A DNA stretch of 43,016 nt from Enterobacter asburiae (GTDB lineage: Bacteria > Pseudomonadota > Gammaproteobacteria > Enterobacterales > Enterobacteriaceae). The notes under the pieces were generated by a model that made no database searches, had not been told where the DNA came from, and saw only the letters and a list, made by a program, of their open reading frames with translations. A program made the position numbers and the translations under genes. The DNA lies in the NCBI RefSeq assembly GCF_021440515.1, contig NZ_JAKCMV010000037.1, forward strand, positions 1 through 43,016, in the 5' to 3' direction. Below, one piece after another: positions 15,995-24,465 of this stretch (positions are counted from its first letter, which is position 1; each line of letters starts with the position of its first letter).

Positions 15995-17197
15995 ATGAAG
16001 AAGCAGATTTTAATTGTAGGCAGTGGGTTTTCCGGAATGTGGGCAGCAATCAGCGCGGCCCGGCTGGCCGATCTGGAAAAAAGTCATGAGCTGAGCATTA
16101 CCGTGCTGGCACCCGTTCCGGAGCTGCGCGTTCGTCCGCGCTTTTATGAAGAGAACGTCTCCACGCTGGTGGCGCCGCTGGGCGACCTGTTTGCCGAACT
16201 GGGTATTAACTTTATTTCCGGCAGCGCAGAGCGCATTGATTCGAATGAGAAAACCGTCTGGTATCGGGATGCTGAAGGCGCCACGAAACAGGCCGCGTTT
16301 GAACGTCTGGTGCTGGCAACCGGCAGCCAGATGCGTCGCCCTGCCGTTGCGGGTCTTGCGGAGTACGCCTTTGATATCGACCAGTTTGGATCCGCTGAGG
16401 TTTTCGAGAAACACCTTGATTCGCTGGTAGCGCGCCCGTCTACGGCGGCACGCAACACCGTGGTGGTGTGCGGCGGCGGTTTTACCGGGATTGAGCTGGC
16501 GACCGAGCTACCGGCTCGTCTTCGCGCCCGCTTTGGTGAAGGTACGCAGACAAAAGTTATCGTAGTTGAGCGCGGTGCAGTGATGGGCGGACGTTACAGC
16601 GAAGCCCTGCGCAATACTATTGCAGAGGCCAGCAGCGAACTTGGCGTTGAGTGGCGTCTGAATAGTGAAGTTGAAGCGATTGACGCGGAAGGCGTGACGC
16701 TGAAAAACGGTGAGCGAATTGCCGCCTCGACCGTTGTCTGGACCGCTGGCGTGGAGGCTCATCCGTTGAGCCAGCAAATTGACGGCGAACGGGATAACCA
16801 GGGGCGTTTGAAGGTCACTGAAAGCCTCAGCGTTCCGGCCCATCCGCATATTTACGCGACCGGAGATATGGCCCACGCCAAAACCGACGACCGGGGCAAC
16901 ACCGCGCTGATGACCTGCCAGCATGCGATCCAGCTAGGGAAATTTGCCGGACACAACGCGGCGGCCAGCCTGCTGAACGTTGAACCTTATCCTTATCGTC
17001 AGGTGAATTATGTAACCTGTCTGGATTTAGGCGCCTGGGGTGCAGTTTATACGGAGGGCTGGGATCAGGTCGTTAAATCCGTGCGGGATGAAGCCAAGAA
17101 GATCAAGATTGCCATCACTCACGAGCTTATCTATCCCCCTGCCGCCGATAAATCCGTGGCCTTTGCCGCTGCCGATCCGTTAGCGAAATTCGTTTAA
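15995..17197 (+). CDS. NAD(P)/FAD-dependent oxidoreductase (NDH-2-like)
   Basis: A 400-residue pyridine-nucleotide-disulphide-type flavoprotein. The FAD-binding GSGFSG is at about 9-14, the NAD(P)-binding CGGGFTGIELATEL near 156-169, and the second FAD motif YATGDMAH near 288-295. Overall similarity is to type II NADH dehydrogenases and related FAD oxidoreductases. No redox CxxC is visible, so it is not a thioredoxin-reductase type. No clear transmembrane segment is present, so any membrane contact would be peripheral. The electron acceptor is unknown. The start ATG follows AAGGATCGAAG. It is a single gene controlled across the palindrome by the Rrf2 regulator and closed by a terminator, which suggests a stand-alone redox-stress function. 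Confidence 0.87.
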   Translation: MKKQILIVGSGFSGMWAAISAARLADLEKSHELSITVLAPVPELRVRPRFYEENVSTLVAPLGDLFAELGINFISGSAERIDSNEKTVWYRDAEGATKQAAFERLVLATGSQMRRPAVAGLAEYAFDIDQFGSAEVFEKHLDSLVARPSTAARNTVVVCGGGFTGIELATELPARLRARFGEGTQTKVIVVERGAVMGGRYSEALRNTIAEASSELGVEWRLNSEVEAIDAEGVTLKNGERIAASTVVWTAGVEAHPLSQQIDGERDNQGRLKVTESLSVPAHPHIYATGDMAHAKTDDRGNTALMTCQHAIQLGKFAGHNAAASLLNVEPYPYRQVNYVTCLDLGAWGAVYTEGWDQVVKSVRDEAKKIKIAITHELIYPPAADKSVAFAAADPLAKFV

Positions 17198-17207
17198 CTC
17201 CCCGCCT

Positions 17208-17230
17208 GCGCCCCCTGACGGGGCGCTTTT
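17208..17230 (+). terminator. Rho-independent terminator after the flavoprotein gene
   Basis: A 7-bp stem GCGCCCC/GGGGCGC (17208-17214, 17220-17226) with a 5-nt loop is followed by TTTT. It lies 11 bp after the stop codon. Confidence 0.85.
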
Positions 17231-17258
17231 ATAGCCATTTTCCGGCAATCCTTATCAT

Positions 17259-17332
17259 AATTCCTTTGTTCCCTTGTTTTCCCCCGCGCCCGATGATGAA
17301 TCCGACGCTAACAAGAAGATAACAAAGGAATT
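17259..17332 (+). promoter_or_regulatory. Long leader inverted repeat covering the ribosome site of the ABC importer operon
   Basis: AATTCCTTTGTT (17259-17270) is perfectly complementary to AACAAAGGAATT (17321-17332). Inside it CTTGTT (17273-17278) pairs with AACAAG (17310-17315), leaving a 31-nt loop. The right arm contains the AAAGGAA Shine-Dalgarno of the binding-protein gene starting at 17337. It is either an mRNA structure gating translation of the six-gene operon or a spaced DNA operator. The structure is seen; the function is inferred. Confidence 0.5.
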
Positions 17333-17336
17333 CACC

Positions 17337-18956
17337 ATGCAAACCCCATTTCGTCTGCCGCTGCTGACGGCGCTCATTCTGACAACAACCGCAGCCTGGT
17401 CCGCTGATGCGCCGGTCAAAGGCGGCACGCTGATTTATCTGGAGCAACAGGCGCACACTAACCTCTATCCGCCCGCCGGCGGCTTCTACCCGAACGGCGG
17501 CATCCTGAACCAAATCACCGACAAGCTGACCTGGCAGAACCCAAAGACGCTGGAGGTTGAACCCTGGGTGGCAGAAAGCTGGACCACCAACGCCGATAAA
17601 ACCGAATACACCTTCAAAATTCGCCCCGGGATCACCTTCTCCGACGGCACGCCGCTGGACGCCAGCGCCGTAGCGAGAAACTTTGATACCTACGGTTTGG
17701 GCAACAAGGCGCAGCGCCTGCCGGTGTCAGAAGTGATTAACAACTACGACCGCAGCGAAGTGGTCGATCCGCTGACCGTGAAGTTCTACTTCAAAAAACC
17801 GTCGCCGGGGTTCCTGCAAGGCACCGCCACGATTGGCTCGGGCCTGGTGTCGCTCAGCACCCTGAAGCGCAACTTTGAACAGCTGGGGGATGCCCGCCAT
17901 ATCATCGGCTCCGGCCCGTTTGTGGTGAAGGATGAGAAGCTCGGCCGCGAAGTGACGCTCGAAGCCCGCAAAGACTACCGCTGGGGGCCTAAAAATCTGG
18001 CGCAGCAGGGGCCCGCCAATCTGGACGGGATCAAGTTTATCGTGACCCAGGAGGACAGCGTGCGCGTCGGCGCTCTGCTGGCGGGTCAGGCGGATTTTAT
18101 TCGTCAGGTGCAGGCCTATGACGAAAAGCAGGCGACAAACCAGGGTTACAAAATCTACGCCGCTCCGACGCGCGGCGTGAATGACAGCATCAGCTTCCGT
18201 CCGGATAACCCGCTGGTCGCCGACGTTCGGGTTCGTCAGGCGCTGCTGCACGCCACCAATGCAAAACAGGTGGTTGAGACCCTCTTCTCGGCCAACTATC
18301 CGCAGGCGAAGTCGGTGATTGCCGATTCCGCCGCCGGCTTTGTCGACCTCAGCGACAAGCTGACCTTTGACCCGGCAAAAGCCAACCAGCTGCTGGACGA
18401 GGCGGGCTGGAAAGCGGGCGGCGACGGGATCCGCGCCAAAGACGGCCAGCGGCTGGCGCTGACGGTATATGAGTCGCTGCCGCAGCCGCAAAACAAAGAG
18501 GTGCTGCAACTGGTCGCCCAGCAGTGGCGTCAGGTGGGCGTGGCGCTGAGCGTCAAAGCCGGCGACGCGGGCAGCCGCACGCTGGATAACCTTGACCCGC
18601 TGAAAACGCCGCTAACCGTTTCCGAAGTGGGCCGCGCCGATCCGGACGTGGTGAAAAGCATGTTCTACCCCGCTAACCGCGACGCGCTGCTGCAAAAAGG
18701 CGGCTCCAGCGACAAGGTCAAAAACTTCCGCGACGACAAGCTGAACGCGCTGCTGGTCGATATCTCCGCCGAGGTCGATCCGCAAAAACGCCTGGAACTG
18801 AGCGGCGATGCCCAGCGCTATCTGCTGGATAACGCCTACGTCATTCCGATTTTCGAGGAGCCGCAGGTCTTTGCCGGCGCGCCGTGGCTGAAAGGCGTAA
18901 GTTTTGAAGCGGTAGGCCGCCCGTCGTTCTACGGCGCGTGGATTGAGAAACACTGA
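17337..18956 (+). CDS. ABC transporter substrate-binding protein, peptide/nickel type (KPN_01854-like)
   Basis: A 539-residue periplasmic binding protein of the SBP_bac_5 (dipeptide/oligopeptide/nickel) fold. A Sec signal peptide (about 1-22, cleavage near TAAWSA) lacks a lipobox cysteine, so it is soluble. The family core is recognisable: KGGTLIYL at the mature N-terminus, WVAESWTTN, YTFKIRPGITFSDGTPLDA, VRVRQALLHATN and an ILDNAYVIPIF-like end (LLDNAYVIPIF). It resembles the KPN_01854 family remembered from TIGRFAMs rather than DppA or OppA. The ligand is not predictable. It is the first gene of a six-gene operon with a GAGGAG ribosome site for the next gene 10 bp downstream. Its own ribosome site AAAGGAA is in an inverted repeat. 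Confidence 0.88.
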   Translation: MQTPFRLPLLTALILTTTAAWSADAPVKGGTLIYLEQQAHTNLYPPAGGFYPNGGILNQITDKLTWQNPKTLEVEPWVAESWTTNADKTEYTFKIRPGITFSDGTPLDASAVARNFDTYGLGNKAQRLPVSEVINNYDRSEVVDPLTVKFYFKKPSPGFLQGTATIGSGLVSLSTLKRNFEQLGDARHIIGSGPFVVKDEKLGREVTLEARKDYRWGPKNLAQQGPANLDGIKFIVTQEDSVRVGALLAGQADFIRQVQAYDEKQATNQGYKIYAAPTRGVNDSISFRPDNPLVADVRVRQALLHATNAKQVVETLFSANYPQAKSVIADSAAGFVDLSDKLTFDPAKANQLLDEAGWKAGGDGIRAKDGQRLALTVYESLPQPQNKEVLQLVAQQWRQVGVALSVKAGDAGSRTLDNLDPLKTPLTVSEVGRADPDVVKSMFYPANRDALLQKGGSSDKVKNFRDDKLNALLVDISAEVDPQKRLELSGDAQRYLLDNAYVIPIFEEPQVFAGAPWLKGVSFEAVGRPSFYGAWIEKH

Positions 18957-18966
18957 GGAGCCGACG

Positions 18967-19911
18967 ATGCGCCACGCACTTCTTCAACGTTTCGGGCATG
19001 GGCTGCTGGTGTTGTGGGCCGCCTTTACCCTCTCGTTCGTGTTGCTCCAGGTGCTGCCGGGCGACGCGGTGCTGATTAAATTTCAGAACCCGGATCTGGG
19101 CTTAAGCCCGGCGCAAATCGAGGAGATGCGCGTGGCCTACGGCGCGGACAGCCCGCTGTGGCAGCAGTACGGCCATACGCTACTGGCGATGCTGCACGGG
19201 GATTTCGGCTATTCGCTACAGGCAGGCGTGCCGGTCAGCGAGCTGATTGCCAGCAACCTGCCGGATACCCTGAGCCTTGCCCTGCCCGCGTTTGTACTCG
19301 CGGTCCTGCTGGCGTTTGCGCTGGCCTTCGCGTCGCGTCTGCCAGGCCTGCGCTGGCTGAGTAATGCCCTCCAGTCGCTGCCGGTGCTGTTTATCTCCCT
19401 GCCGACGTTCTGGCTGGGCATTGCCCTGATCCAGCTCTTCTCTTTTCAGCTGCGGCTGATCCCGGTGATTAACCCGACGCCGCTACAGGGGCTGATCCTG
19501 CCGATCGTAACCGTCGCCATCCCGATCTCCGCTCCGCTGGCGCAAATCCTGATGCGCAGCCTGGACCAGGTGGCGACCCAGCCGTTTGTTGCCGTTGCCC
19601 GGGCCAAAGGGCTGAGTGAAACCGCCGTGCTGTGGCGTCACGTGACGGGCAACGCCCTGCTGCCGGTGCTCAATATTGCCGGGCTGCTGCTGGGCGAGCT
19701 GATTGCCGGAGCGCTGATCACCGAAACCGTCTTTGGCCGCAGCGGGCTCGGACAGCTGACCCAGCAGGCGGTGAATAACCAGGATATTGCCGTGCTTCAG
19801 GCGGTGGTGATGATTTCCGCCCTCGGTTTTGTCCTGATCAATCTGCTGGTGGATCTGCTGATGCCGCTGCTGGATCCCCGTCTGCAACCCCTTTCCGGAG
19901 GTGCATCATGA
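18967..19911 (+). CDS. ABC transporter permease, DppB type
   Basis: A 314-residue inner-membrane permease of the DppB/OppB group with about six membrane segments. A first TM helix at the N-terminus (LLVLWAAFTLSFVLLQVLPG) is followed by the domain of BPD_transp_1. The EAA-loop-like segment VAVARAKGLSETAVLWRHVTGNALLPVL contacts the ATPase. The ATG at 18967 follows GAGGAG at 6 nt; an ATG 24 bp upstream, at 18943, overlaps the preceding gene and is less likely. It forms the translocation channel with the next gene product. Confidence 0.92.
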   Translation: MRHALLQRFGHGLLVLWAAFTLSFVLLQVLPGDAVLIKFQNPDLGLSPAQIEEMRVAYGADSPLWQQYGHTLLAMLHGDFGYSLQAGVPVSELIASNLPDTLSLALPAFVLAVLLAFALAFASRLPGLRWLSNALQSLPVLFISLPTFWLGIALIQLFSFQLRLIPVINPTPLQGLILPIVTVAIPISAPLAQILMRSLDQVATQPFVAVARAKGLSETAVLWRHVTGNALLPVLNIAGLLLGELIAGALITETVFGRSGLGQLTQQAVNNQDIAVLQAVVMISALGFVLINLLVDLLMPLLDPRLQPLSGGAS

Positions 19912-20759
19912 GCCTTGTCGATTACGCAGCCGCGGCGCGAAAACGCGTCCCCACCTGGCACGGCGTCGACTGGCAGCCCGGACTGTGGCTGGCATGGGCG
20001 GTGATGATTCTCGCTCTTTTTGCCGCCGTCGCGCCCGGCCTGCTAACCCACTACAGCCCGATTGAGGGCATCGCGGGGGCACAGCGCCTTGCGCCGCAGG
20101 CCGGCCACTGGCTCGGCACCGATCAGCTTGGCCGCGATGTTTACGCGCGTATTGTTTATGGTGCCTCCCACTCCCTGAGCGCGGCGCTGGCCGCCGTCAC
20201 GATGGGTCTGCTGGTAGGTACCGGTTTAGGCGTGGTTGCCGGGGCATTCGCCGGGCGCGTCGAGTCTCTGCTGATGCGTTTTGTCGACGTGCTGCTGTCC
20301 ATCCCGTCCCTTCTTCTCTCGCTGACGGTGATTATACTGCTCGGCTTTGGCACCGTTAACGCCGCGATTGCCGTGGGCGTAGCCTCCATTGCCAGCTTCG
20401 CCCGCCTCGCGCGCGGTGAAGTGGTGCGCATCCGCCATACGGATTATGTCGAAGCGGCGTATGGCAGCGGCGGGACCTTCTTCGCGGTGCTGTGGCGACA
20501 CATCCTGCCCAACGCCTTAACCGCCGTGCTCGCCTTCGCCACGCTCCAGTTTGGTCAGGCCATCCTGGCGCTCTCCACGCTGAGCTTTCTCGGCTACGGC
20601 ACGCCGCCGCCCGTGCCGGAATGGGGCCTGTTGATTGCCGAAGGCCGTAACTATCTCTCTACCGCCTGGTGGTTAACCACCTTCCCCGGCCTGGCCGTTA
20701 TCGCCGTGGTGCTGGCAACCAACCGTATCAGCCAACAGTTCAGCGGAGGCCTGAAATGA
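19908..20759 (+). CDS. ABC transporter permease, DppC type
   Basis: A 283-residue inner-membrane permease of the DppC/OppC group. It shows the characteristic LGTDQLGRDVYARIVYG segment near residue 70 and an EAA loop (VEAAYGSGGTFFAVLWRHILPNALTAVL). About five to six membrane segments are predicted. Its ATG overlaps the stop of the first permease by 4 nt (ATGA), so the two are translationally coupled and should form the heterodimeric channel. Confidence 0.92.
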   Translation: MSLVDYAAAARKRVPTWHGVDWQPGLWLAWAVMILALFAAVAPGLLTHYSPIEGIAGAQRLAPQAGHWLGTDQLGRDVYARIVYGASHSLSAALAAVTMGLLVGTGLGVVAGAFAGRVESLLMRFVDVLLSIPSLLLSLTVIILLGFGTVNAAIAVGVASIASFARLARGEVVRIRHTDYVEAAYGSGGTFFAVLWRHILPNALTAVLAFATLQFGQAILALSTLSFLGYGTPPPVPEWGLLIAEGRNYLSTAWWLTTFPGLAVIAVVLATNRISQQFSGGLK

Positions 20760-22363
20760 CCGTACTCTCGGTAGAAAACCTGACTATCAGCTACCGCACC
20801 GCGCGCCAGTGGCGGGAGGTGGTGCATAGCGTCAGCTTCACGCTCGGACGAGGAGAGATGCTGGCGTTTGTCGGCGAGTCCGGCTCCGGCAAAACGACCA
20901 CGGCGCAGGCGATCATCGGTCTGCTGGCCGATAACGCCCGGCGCGATGCGGGAAAAATCATTCTCAACGGCGAGGAGATAAGCCAGTGGTCCGCTAAGCG
21001 TCTCGATTCCCTTCGCGGCGCGCGGGTTAGCCTGGCTCCGCAGGATCCGGGTAATTCGCTCAACCCGGTAAAAACCATCGGCGCGCAGGTCGGCGAAATT
21101 ATTCAGCTGCACCAAAAGGTCACGGCTCTCCAGCGCGACGAGCAGGTGCTTGCTCTGCTGACAAAGGTCGGCCTGAGCCACCCCGAACAGCGCATGAAGC
21201 AGTACCCGCATCAGCTCTCCGGCGGCATGAAGCAGCGCGTGCTGATTGCCATCGCGATAGCCCTGCGCCCGGACGTCATTATTGCCGACGAGCCCACCAG
21301 CGCGCTGGACGTGACGGTGCAGAAACGCATTCTCGACCTGCTGGATATCCTGCGCCGGGAATCGGGGACCGCCGTCCTGTTTGTCACCCACGATCTGGCG
21401 CTGGCCGCACAGCGTGCGGACAGGCTGCTGGTTTTCCGCGATGGCGAAATTCAGGAGCAGGGAAACACCGCCGATATCGTCCGCACGCCGCAGCACGCCT
21501 ACACCCGCCAGCTATTGAGCGATCTCCAGGGCCAGCGCCTGACCATCGCCCCTGTGGCCGGTCTGCCGCTTGCGTCACCGGCCATTCGCGCCCGCGACAT
21601 CAGCAAACGGTTCTCGCTAGGCAAAGGCCACCAGCTTCAGGCGCTGGATCGAGTGACGTTTGACGTCAGGCGCGGCAGCACGCATGCGCTGGTCGGTGAA
21701 TCCGGCTCCGGGAAAACCACCCTCGCCCGTATTTTGCTGGGGTTCGAACAGGCCGACAGCGGACAGGTCATTATTGACGATATTGATGCCACCACGCTCA
21801 GCCGCGAGGCCCGTCGTCAGCTGCGCCAGAAGATCCAGTTTGTCTACCAGAACCCGTTTGCCTCGCTCGACCCGCGTCAGACGCTGTTTGACATTATCGA
21901 GGAGCCGCTGAAAAACTTTTCCCGCCTGCGCAAAGCGGAGCGTAAGGCCCGGGTGGAAACGGTCGTGCAGCGGGTTGCCCTGCCCGTCGAATTCCTGAGC
22001 CGCACCGCCCGGGAGCTATCAGGCGGACAGCGCCAGCGCATTGCCATCGCCCGGGCGCTGATCCTGGAGCCGACCATTCTGGTGCTGGACGAAGCCACCT
22101 CCGCGCTGGACGTCACCGTCCAGGCGCAGATCCTGGCTCTGCTTCAGCAGCTCCAGCAGCAGCTGGGGTTGACCTACCTTTTCATCACGCACGATCTCTC
22201 CACGGTTCGCCGGATCGCCCACAGCGTCACGGTGCTGCGAAGCGGTCAGGTGGTTGAACACGGCGACGTCGGGACCTTGTTCGCCTCGCCGCAGAACGCC
22301 TATACCCGCGAGCTGATTGACGCCATTCCCCATTTTTCACCCGCTACGGAGGAGTTCGCATGA
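20756..22363 (+). CDS. Dual ATP-binding protein of the ABC importer (DppD-DppF fusion type)
   Basis: A 535-residue protein carrying two complete ABC ATPase domains, equivalent to fused DppD and DppF (as in GsiA or YejF). Domain 1 has [18 protein letters not shown] and [14 protein letters not shown]. Domain 2 has [24 protein letters not shown] and [13 protein letters not shown]. The C-terminal portion of each domain carries the oligopeptide-type extension. The ATG at 20756 overlaps the preceding stop by 4 nt and has AGCGGAGG upstream; an in-frame ATG 87 bp earlier, at 20669, lies inside the permease gene and is rejected. It energises uptake of the unknown substrate. Confidence 0.93.
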   Translation: MTVLSVENLTISYRTARQWREVVHSVSFTLGRGEMLAFVGESGSGKTTTAQAIIGLLADNARRDAGKIILNGEEISQWSAKRLDSLRGARVSLAPQDPGNSLNPVKTIGAQVGEIIQLHQKVTALQRDEQVLALLTKVGLSHPEQRMKQYPHQLSGGMKQRVLIAIAIALRPDVIIADEPTSALDVTVQKRILDLLDILRRESGTAVLFVTHDLALAAQRADRLLVFRDGEIQEQGNTADIVRTPQHAYTRQLLSDLQGQRLTIAPVAGLPLASPAIRARDISKRFSLGKGHQLQALDRVTFDVRRGSTHALVGESGSGKTTLARILLGFEQADSGQVIIDDIDATTLSREARRQLRQKIQFVYQNPFASLDPRQTLFDIIEEPLKNFSRLRKAERKARVETVVQRVALPVEFLSRTARELSGGQRQRIAIARALILEPTILVLDEATSALDVTVQAQILALLQQLQQQLGLTYLFITHDLSTVRRIAHSVTVLRSGQVVEHGDVGTLFASPQNAYTRELIDAIPHFSPATEEFA

Positions 22364-23349
22364 CGCGAAAACGCCTGGGGTTTTTCACCCGCCTGCTTGA
22401 CGACGCCGCGCCGAAGGAGCGCTATCGTCTGGCAACAGAACAGATCCGCCACGCCGAACGTCACGGTTTTGACAGCGCCTGGATTGCGCAGCACCACTTC
22501 CACGAAAGCGAAGGCGGGCTGCCGTCTCCGCTTCTGTTTCTGGCGCACGTAGCCGCGCATACCGAAACCATCCGCCTGGGCACCGCCATCATTACCCTGC
22601 CGATGGAAAACCCGCTGCGCTTAGCGGAAGATGCCGCCGTGCTTGATTTACTCGCCGATGGACGCCTTGAGATCGGGCTGGGGTCAGGCGGCACGCCCAC
22701 CTCATTCCTGCCGTTCGGCCTGACGTTTGAGGCGCGCGCGAGCGGGTTTGCCGAGAACCTGCACGTGCTCCAGAGCGCGTGGCGCGGCGATTCGCTCGCC
22801 CACCCGGATAACCATTTATACCCACCGGCACCGCAGCTGGCGGACCGCATCTGGATTGCCACCTTCTCCGTAGACGGCGCAGTGCGTGCGGCACAGGCCG
22901 GACATGGCTTAATGCTCTCCCGCACGCAGCCGCGCCCGGCGGACCGGCCGGATCTTACGCTAGATGAAATCCAGAATCCGATTGTCGATGCCTACCTTGA
23001 GGCGCTCCCGGCGGGCATCTCCCCGCGCATTCTTGCCTCCCGCACCGCGTTCGTCGCCGACAGCGATGACTATGCGCTGAAGGTGGCAACGCCGGGCCTG
23101 ACGAAGCAGGCGCAGCAGCATCGCGCGGCCGGACACGCGGTTAAAGGTGACACCGTCACCGATTATTGCCGCCAGTTTGACGCCCATATCGGTTCACCCG
23201 ACACGGTACTGCGTTCGCTGCACGCCGATTCCATTCTCAGGCGCGCCACGGATATCTCATTTCAGGTCCATTCGGTCGAACCCACGCACCGCGACACGCT
23301 GCGCTCCATTGAGCTGATCGCCGAACATATCGCCCCCCACATACGTTGA
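22360..23349 (+). CDS. Luciferase-like FMN-dependent monooxygenase (KPN_01858-like)
   Basis: A 329-residue protein of the bacterial luciferase/LLM superfamily, predicted to use reduced FMN and O2. Family features include the N-terminal RKRLGFFTRLLDD, FDSAWIAQHHFHESEGGLPSP (the His-rich active-site segment), IRLGTAIITLPMENPLRLAEDAAVLDLLADGRLEIGLGSGG and AAQAGHGLMLSR. It resembles the KPN_01858 family remembered from TIGRFAMs, known mainly by genomic context. Its ATG overlaps the ATPase stop by 4 nt. Translational coupling to an importer implies that it oxidises the imported compound or a derivative. A flavin reductase is not encoded nearby and would have to come from elsewhere. Confidence 0.87.
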   Translation: MTRKRLGFFTRLLDDAAPKERYRLATEQIRHAERHGFDSAWIAQHHFHESEGGLPSPLLFLAHVAAHTETIRLGTAIITLPMENPLRLAEDAAVLDLLADGRLEIGLGSGGTPTSFLPFGLTFEARASGFAENLHVLQSAWRGDSLAHPDNHLYPPAPQLADRIWIATFSVDGAVRAAQAGHGLMLSRTQPRPADRPDLTLDEIQNPIVDAYLEALPAGISPRILASRTAFVADSDDYALKVATPGLTKQAQQHRAAGHAVKGDTVTDYCRQFDAHIGSPDTVLRSLHADSILRRATDISFQVHSVEPTHRDTLRSIELIAEHIAPHIR

Positions 23350-23359
23350 GGAGACCCCC

Positions 23360-24451
23360 ATGTCATTAAGTCAGGACATTCTCGCCGAGCTGGCGGAAAT
23401 TAAACCCGGTTCCCCTCTGGCAGAGGCGCGCGCCGCGCGGGATGCCGCCACGCGCCACGCGCAGGGCAGCTACGAAATCCTCTTTAGCCAGCAGGATGAT
23501 GATTTTGCACTCGACGAGCGTTTCGCCGTAGCGGCGAAAGTCGCCAGATGGCACAGCGCGGAGGCGCTGGCCGCGCACTACGCGGGGTTTGGCCTGGCCG
23601 ACCCGACCTCAGACCGCCTGACCCCGGCGCTGAACTTCGCGCGCCTGCTGACGTTCTCCCCCGTCGAAGCGACGCCGGCCGCGTTAAAGGCTTTGACGCA
23701 GGCGGGATGGAGCAAGGAAGGCATTGTTACCCTGGCGCAGCTCATCGCGTTTGTGAGCTTCCAGAGCCGGCTGATTACCGGGCTACGGCTGCTGAACGAC
23801 AGGCCCGTCGCCGCAAGCGATGCGCCAGTAGCCGCAGGATTCTGGCACACGGCCGCAACCACGGTCACCGGGAAGGCGGCCCCCGTCGCGTTCACCCAGC
23901 AGGAGCTGGGCTGGGAGCCGTGGCTGGTCGCCAAACCGCTGGCGGATTTCCGCGACGATGAGGTGGCGATTCTGGCGAAGTTTGGTCATACCGATTCCGA
24001 CTATTTCCGCCTGCTGGGGCGCAATCTGCCGGTGCTTGAACAGCGCACGCTGACCGATAAAGGGATTTTTTATACTCCTGGGGGACTGCCGCGCGCCGAG
24101 CGCGAGCTGGCCGCAACGGTCGCCAGCAAAATCAACGGCTGCATCTACTGCGCATCTGTCCATGCGCGTAAGGCCAGCCAGCTGTCAAAGGATGACGGCG
24201 CGGTAGAGGCGCTTCTGGCGGTGCGTCCGGGGCAATCCCTGAGCGAGGGGCAGTCTGCGCGCTGGCAGGCGGAAATTAATTTTGCGGCAGCGCTGTCGGT
24301 TACGCCGCCAGCCGCCACGCCGCTGCACCTTGCCGCACTGGAAAAAGAGGGCCTGGATATCCTGGCGCAGCTTGACCTGGTGCAGTCCGCGGCGTTCTTC
24401 GCCTGGGCCAACCGTCTGATGCTGACCCTGGGAGAACCCTCTCTAGCCTGA
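23360..24451 (+). CDS. Fused CMD-domain / AhpD-like alkylhydroperoxidase protein
   Basis: A 363-residue protein with two carboxymuconolactone-decarboxylase-like halves. The C-terminal half (about 185-363) carries a complete AhpD-type active site: Glu249, Cys261-x-x-Cys264 and His268 in INGCIYCASVHARKA. The N-terminal half (about 1-160) keeps the helical fold pattern, but at the matching point reads FVSFQSRLITGL, with no cysteine. The two halves resemble the separate Avi_7170 and Avi_7169 type families remembered from TIGRFAMs, here joined. A thiol-based role in handling peroxide or reactive products of the luciferase-like enzyme is a reasonable guess. GAGGAG precedes the ATG, 10 bp after the monooxygenase stop. 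It is the last gene of the operon. Confidence 0.86.
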   Translation: MSLSQDILAELAEIKPGSPLAEARAARDAATRHAQGSYEILFSQQDDDFALDERFAVAAKVARWHSAEALAAHYAGFGLADPTSDRLTPALNFARLLTFSPVEATPAALKALTQAGWSKEGIVTLAQLIAFVSFQSRLITGLRLLNDRPVAASDAPVAAGFWHTAATTVTGKAAPVAFTQQELGWEPWLVAKPLADFRDDEVAILAKFGHTDSDYFRLLGRNLPVLEQRTLTDKGIFYTPGGLPRAERELAATVASKINGCIYCASVHARKASQLSKDDGAVEALLAVRPGQSLSEGQSARWQAEINFAAALSVTPPAATPLHLAALEKEGLDILAQLDLVQSAAFFAWANRLMLTLGEPSLA

Positions 24452-24465
24452 TCCGATCAGGCTAG
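24443..24465. terminator. Hairpin between convergent genes
   Basis: CTAGCCTGAT (24443-24452) and ATCAGGCTAG (24456-24465) form a perfect 10-bp stem with a 3-nt loop spanning the stop codons of the CMD gene and araJ. It lacks a U-tract on either strand, so terminator function is uncertain. Confidence 0.4.

Noticed and set aside
24443..24465. 10-bp inverted repeat considered as an attachment site or mobile-element end
   Set aside because: It overlaps two stop codons, has no direct-repeat partner or recombinase nearby, and is better seen as a 3' hairpin.
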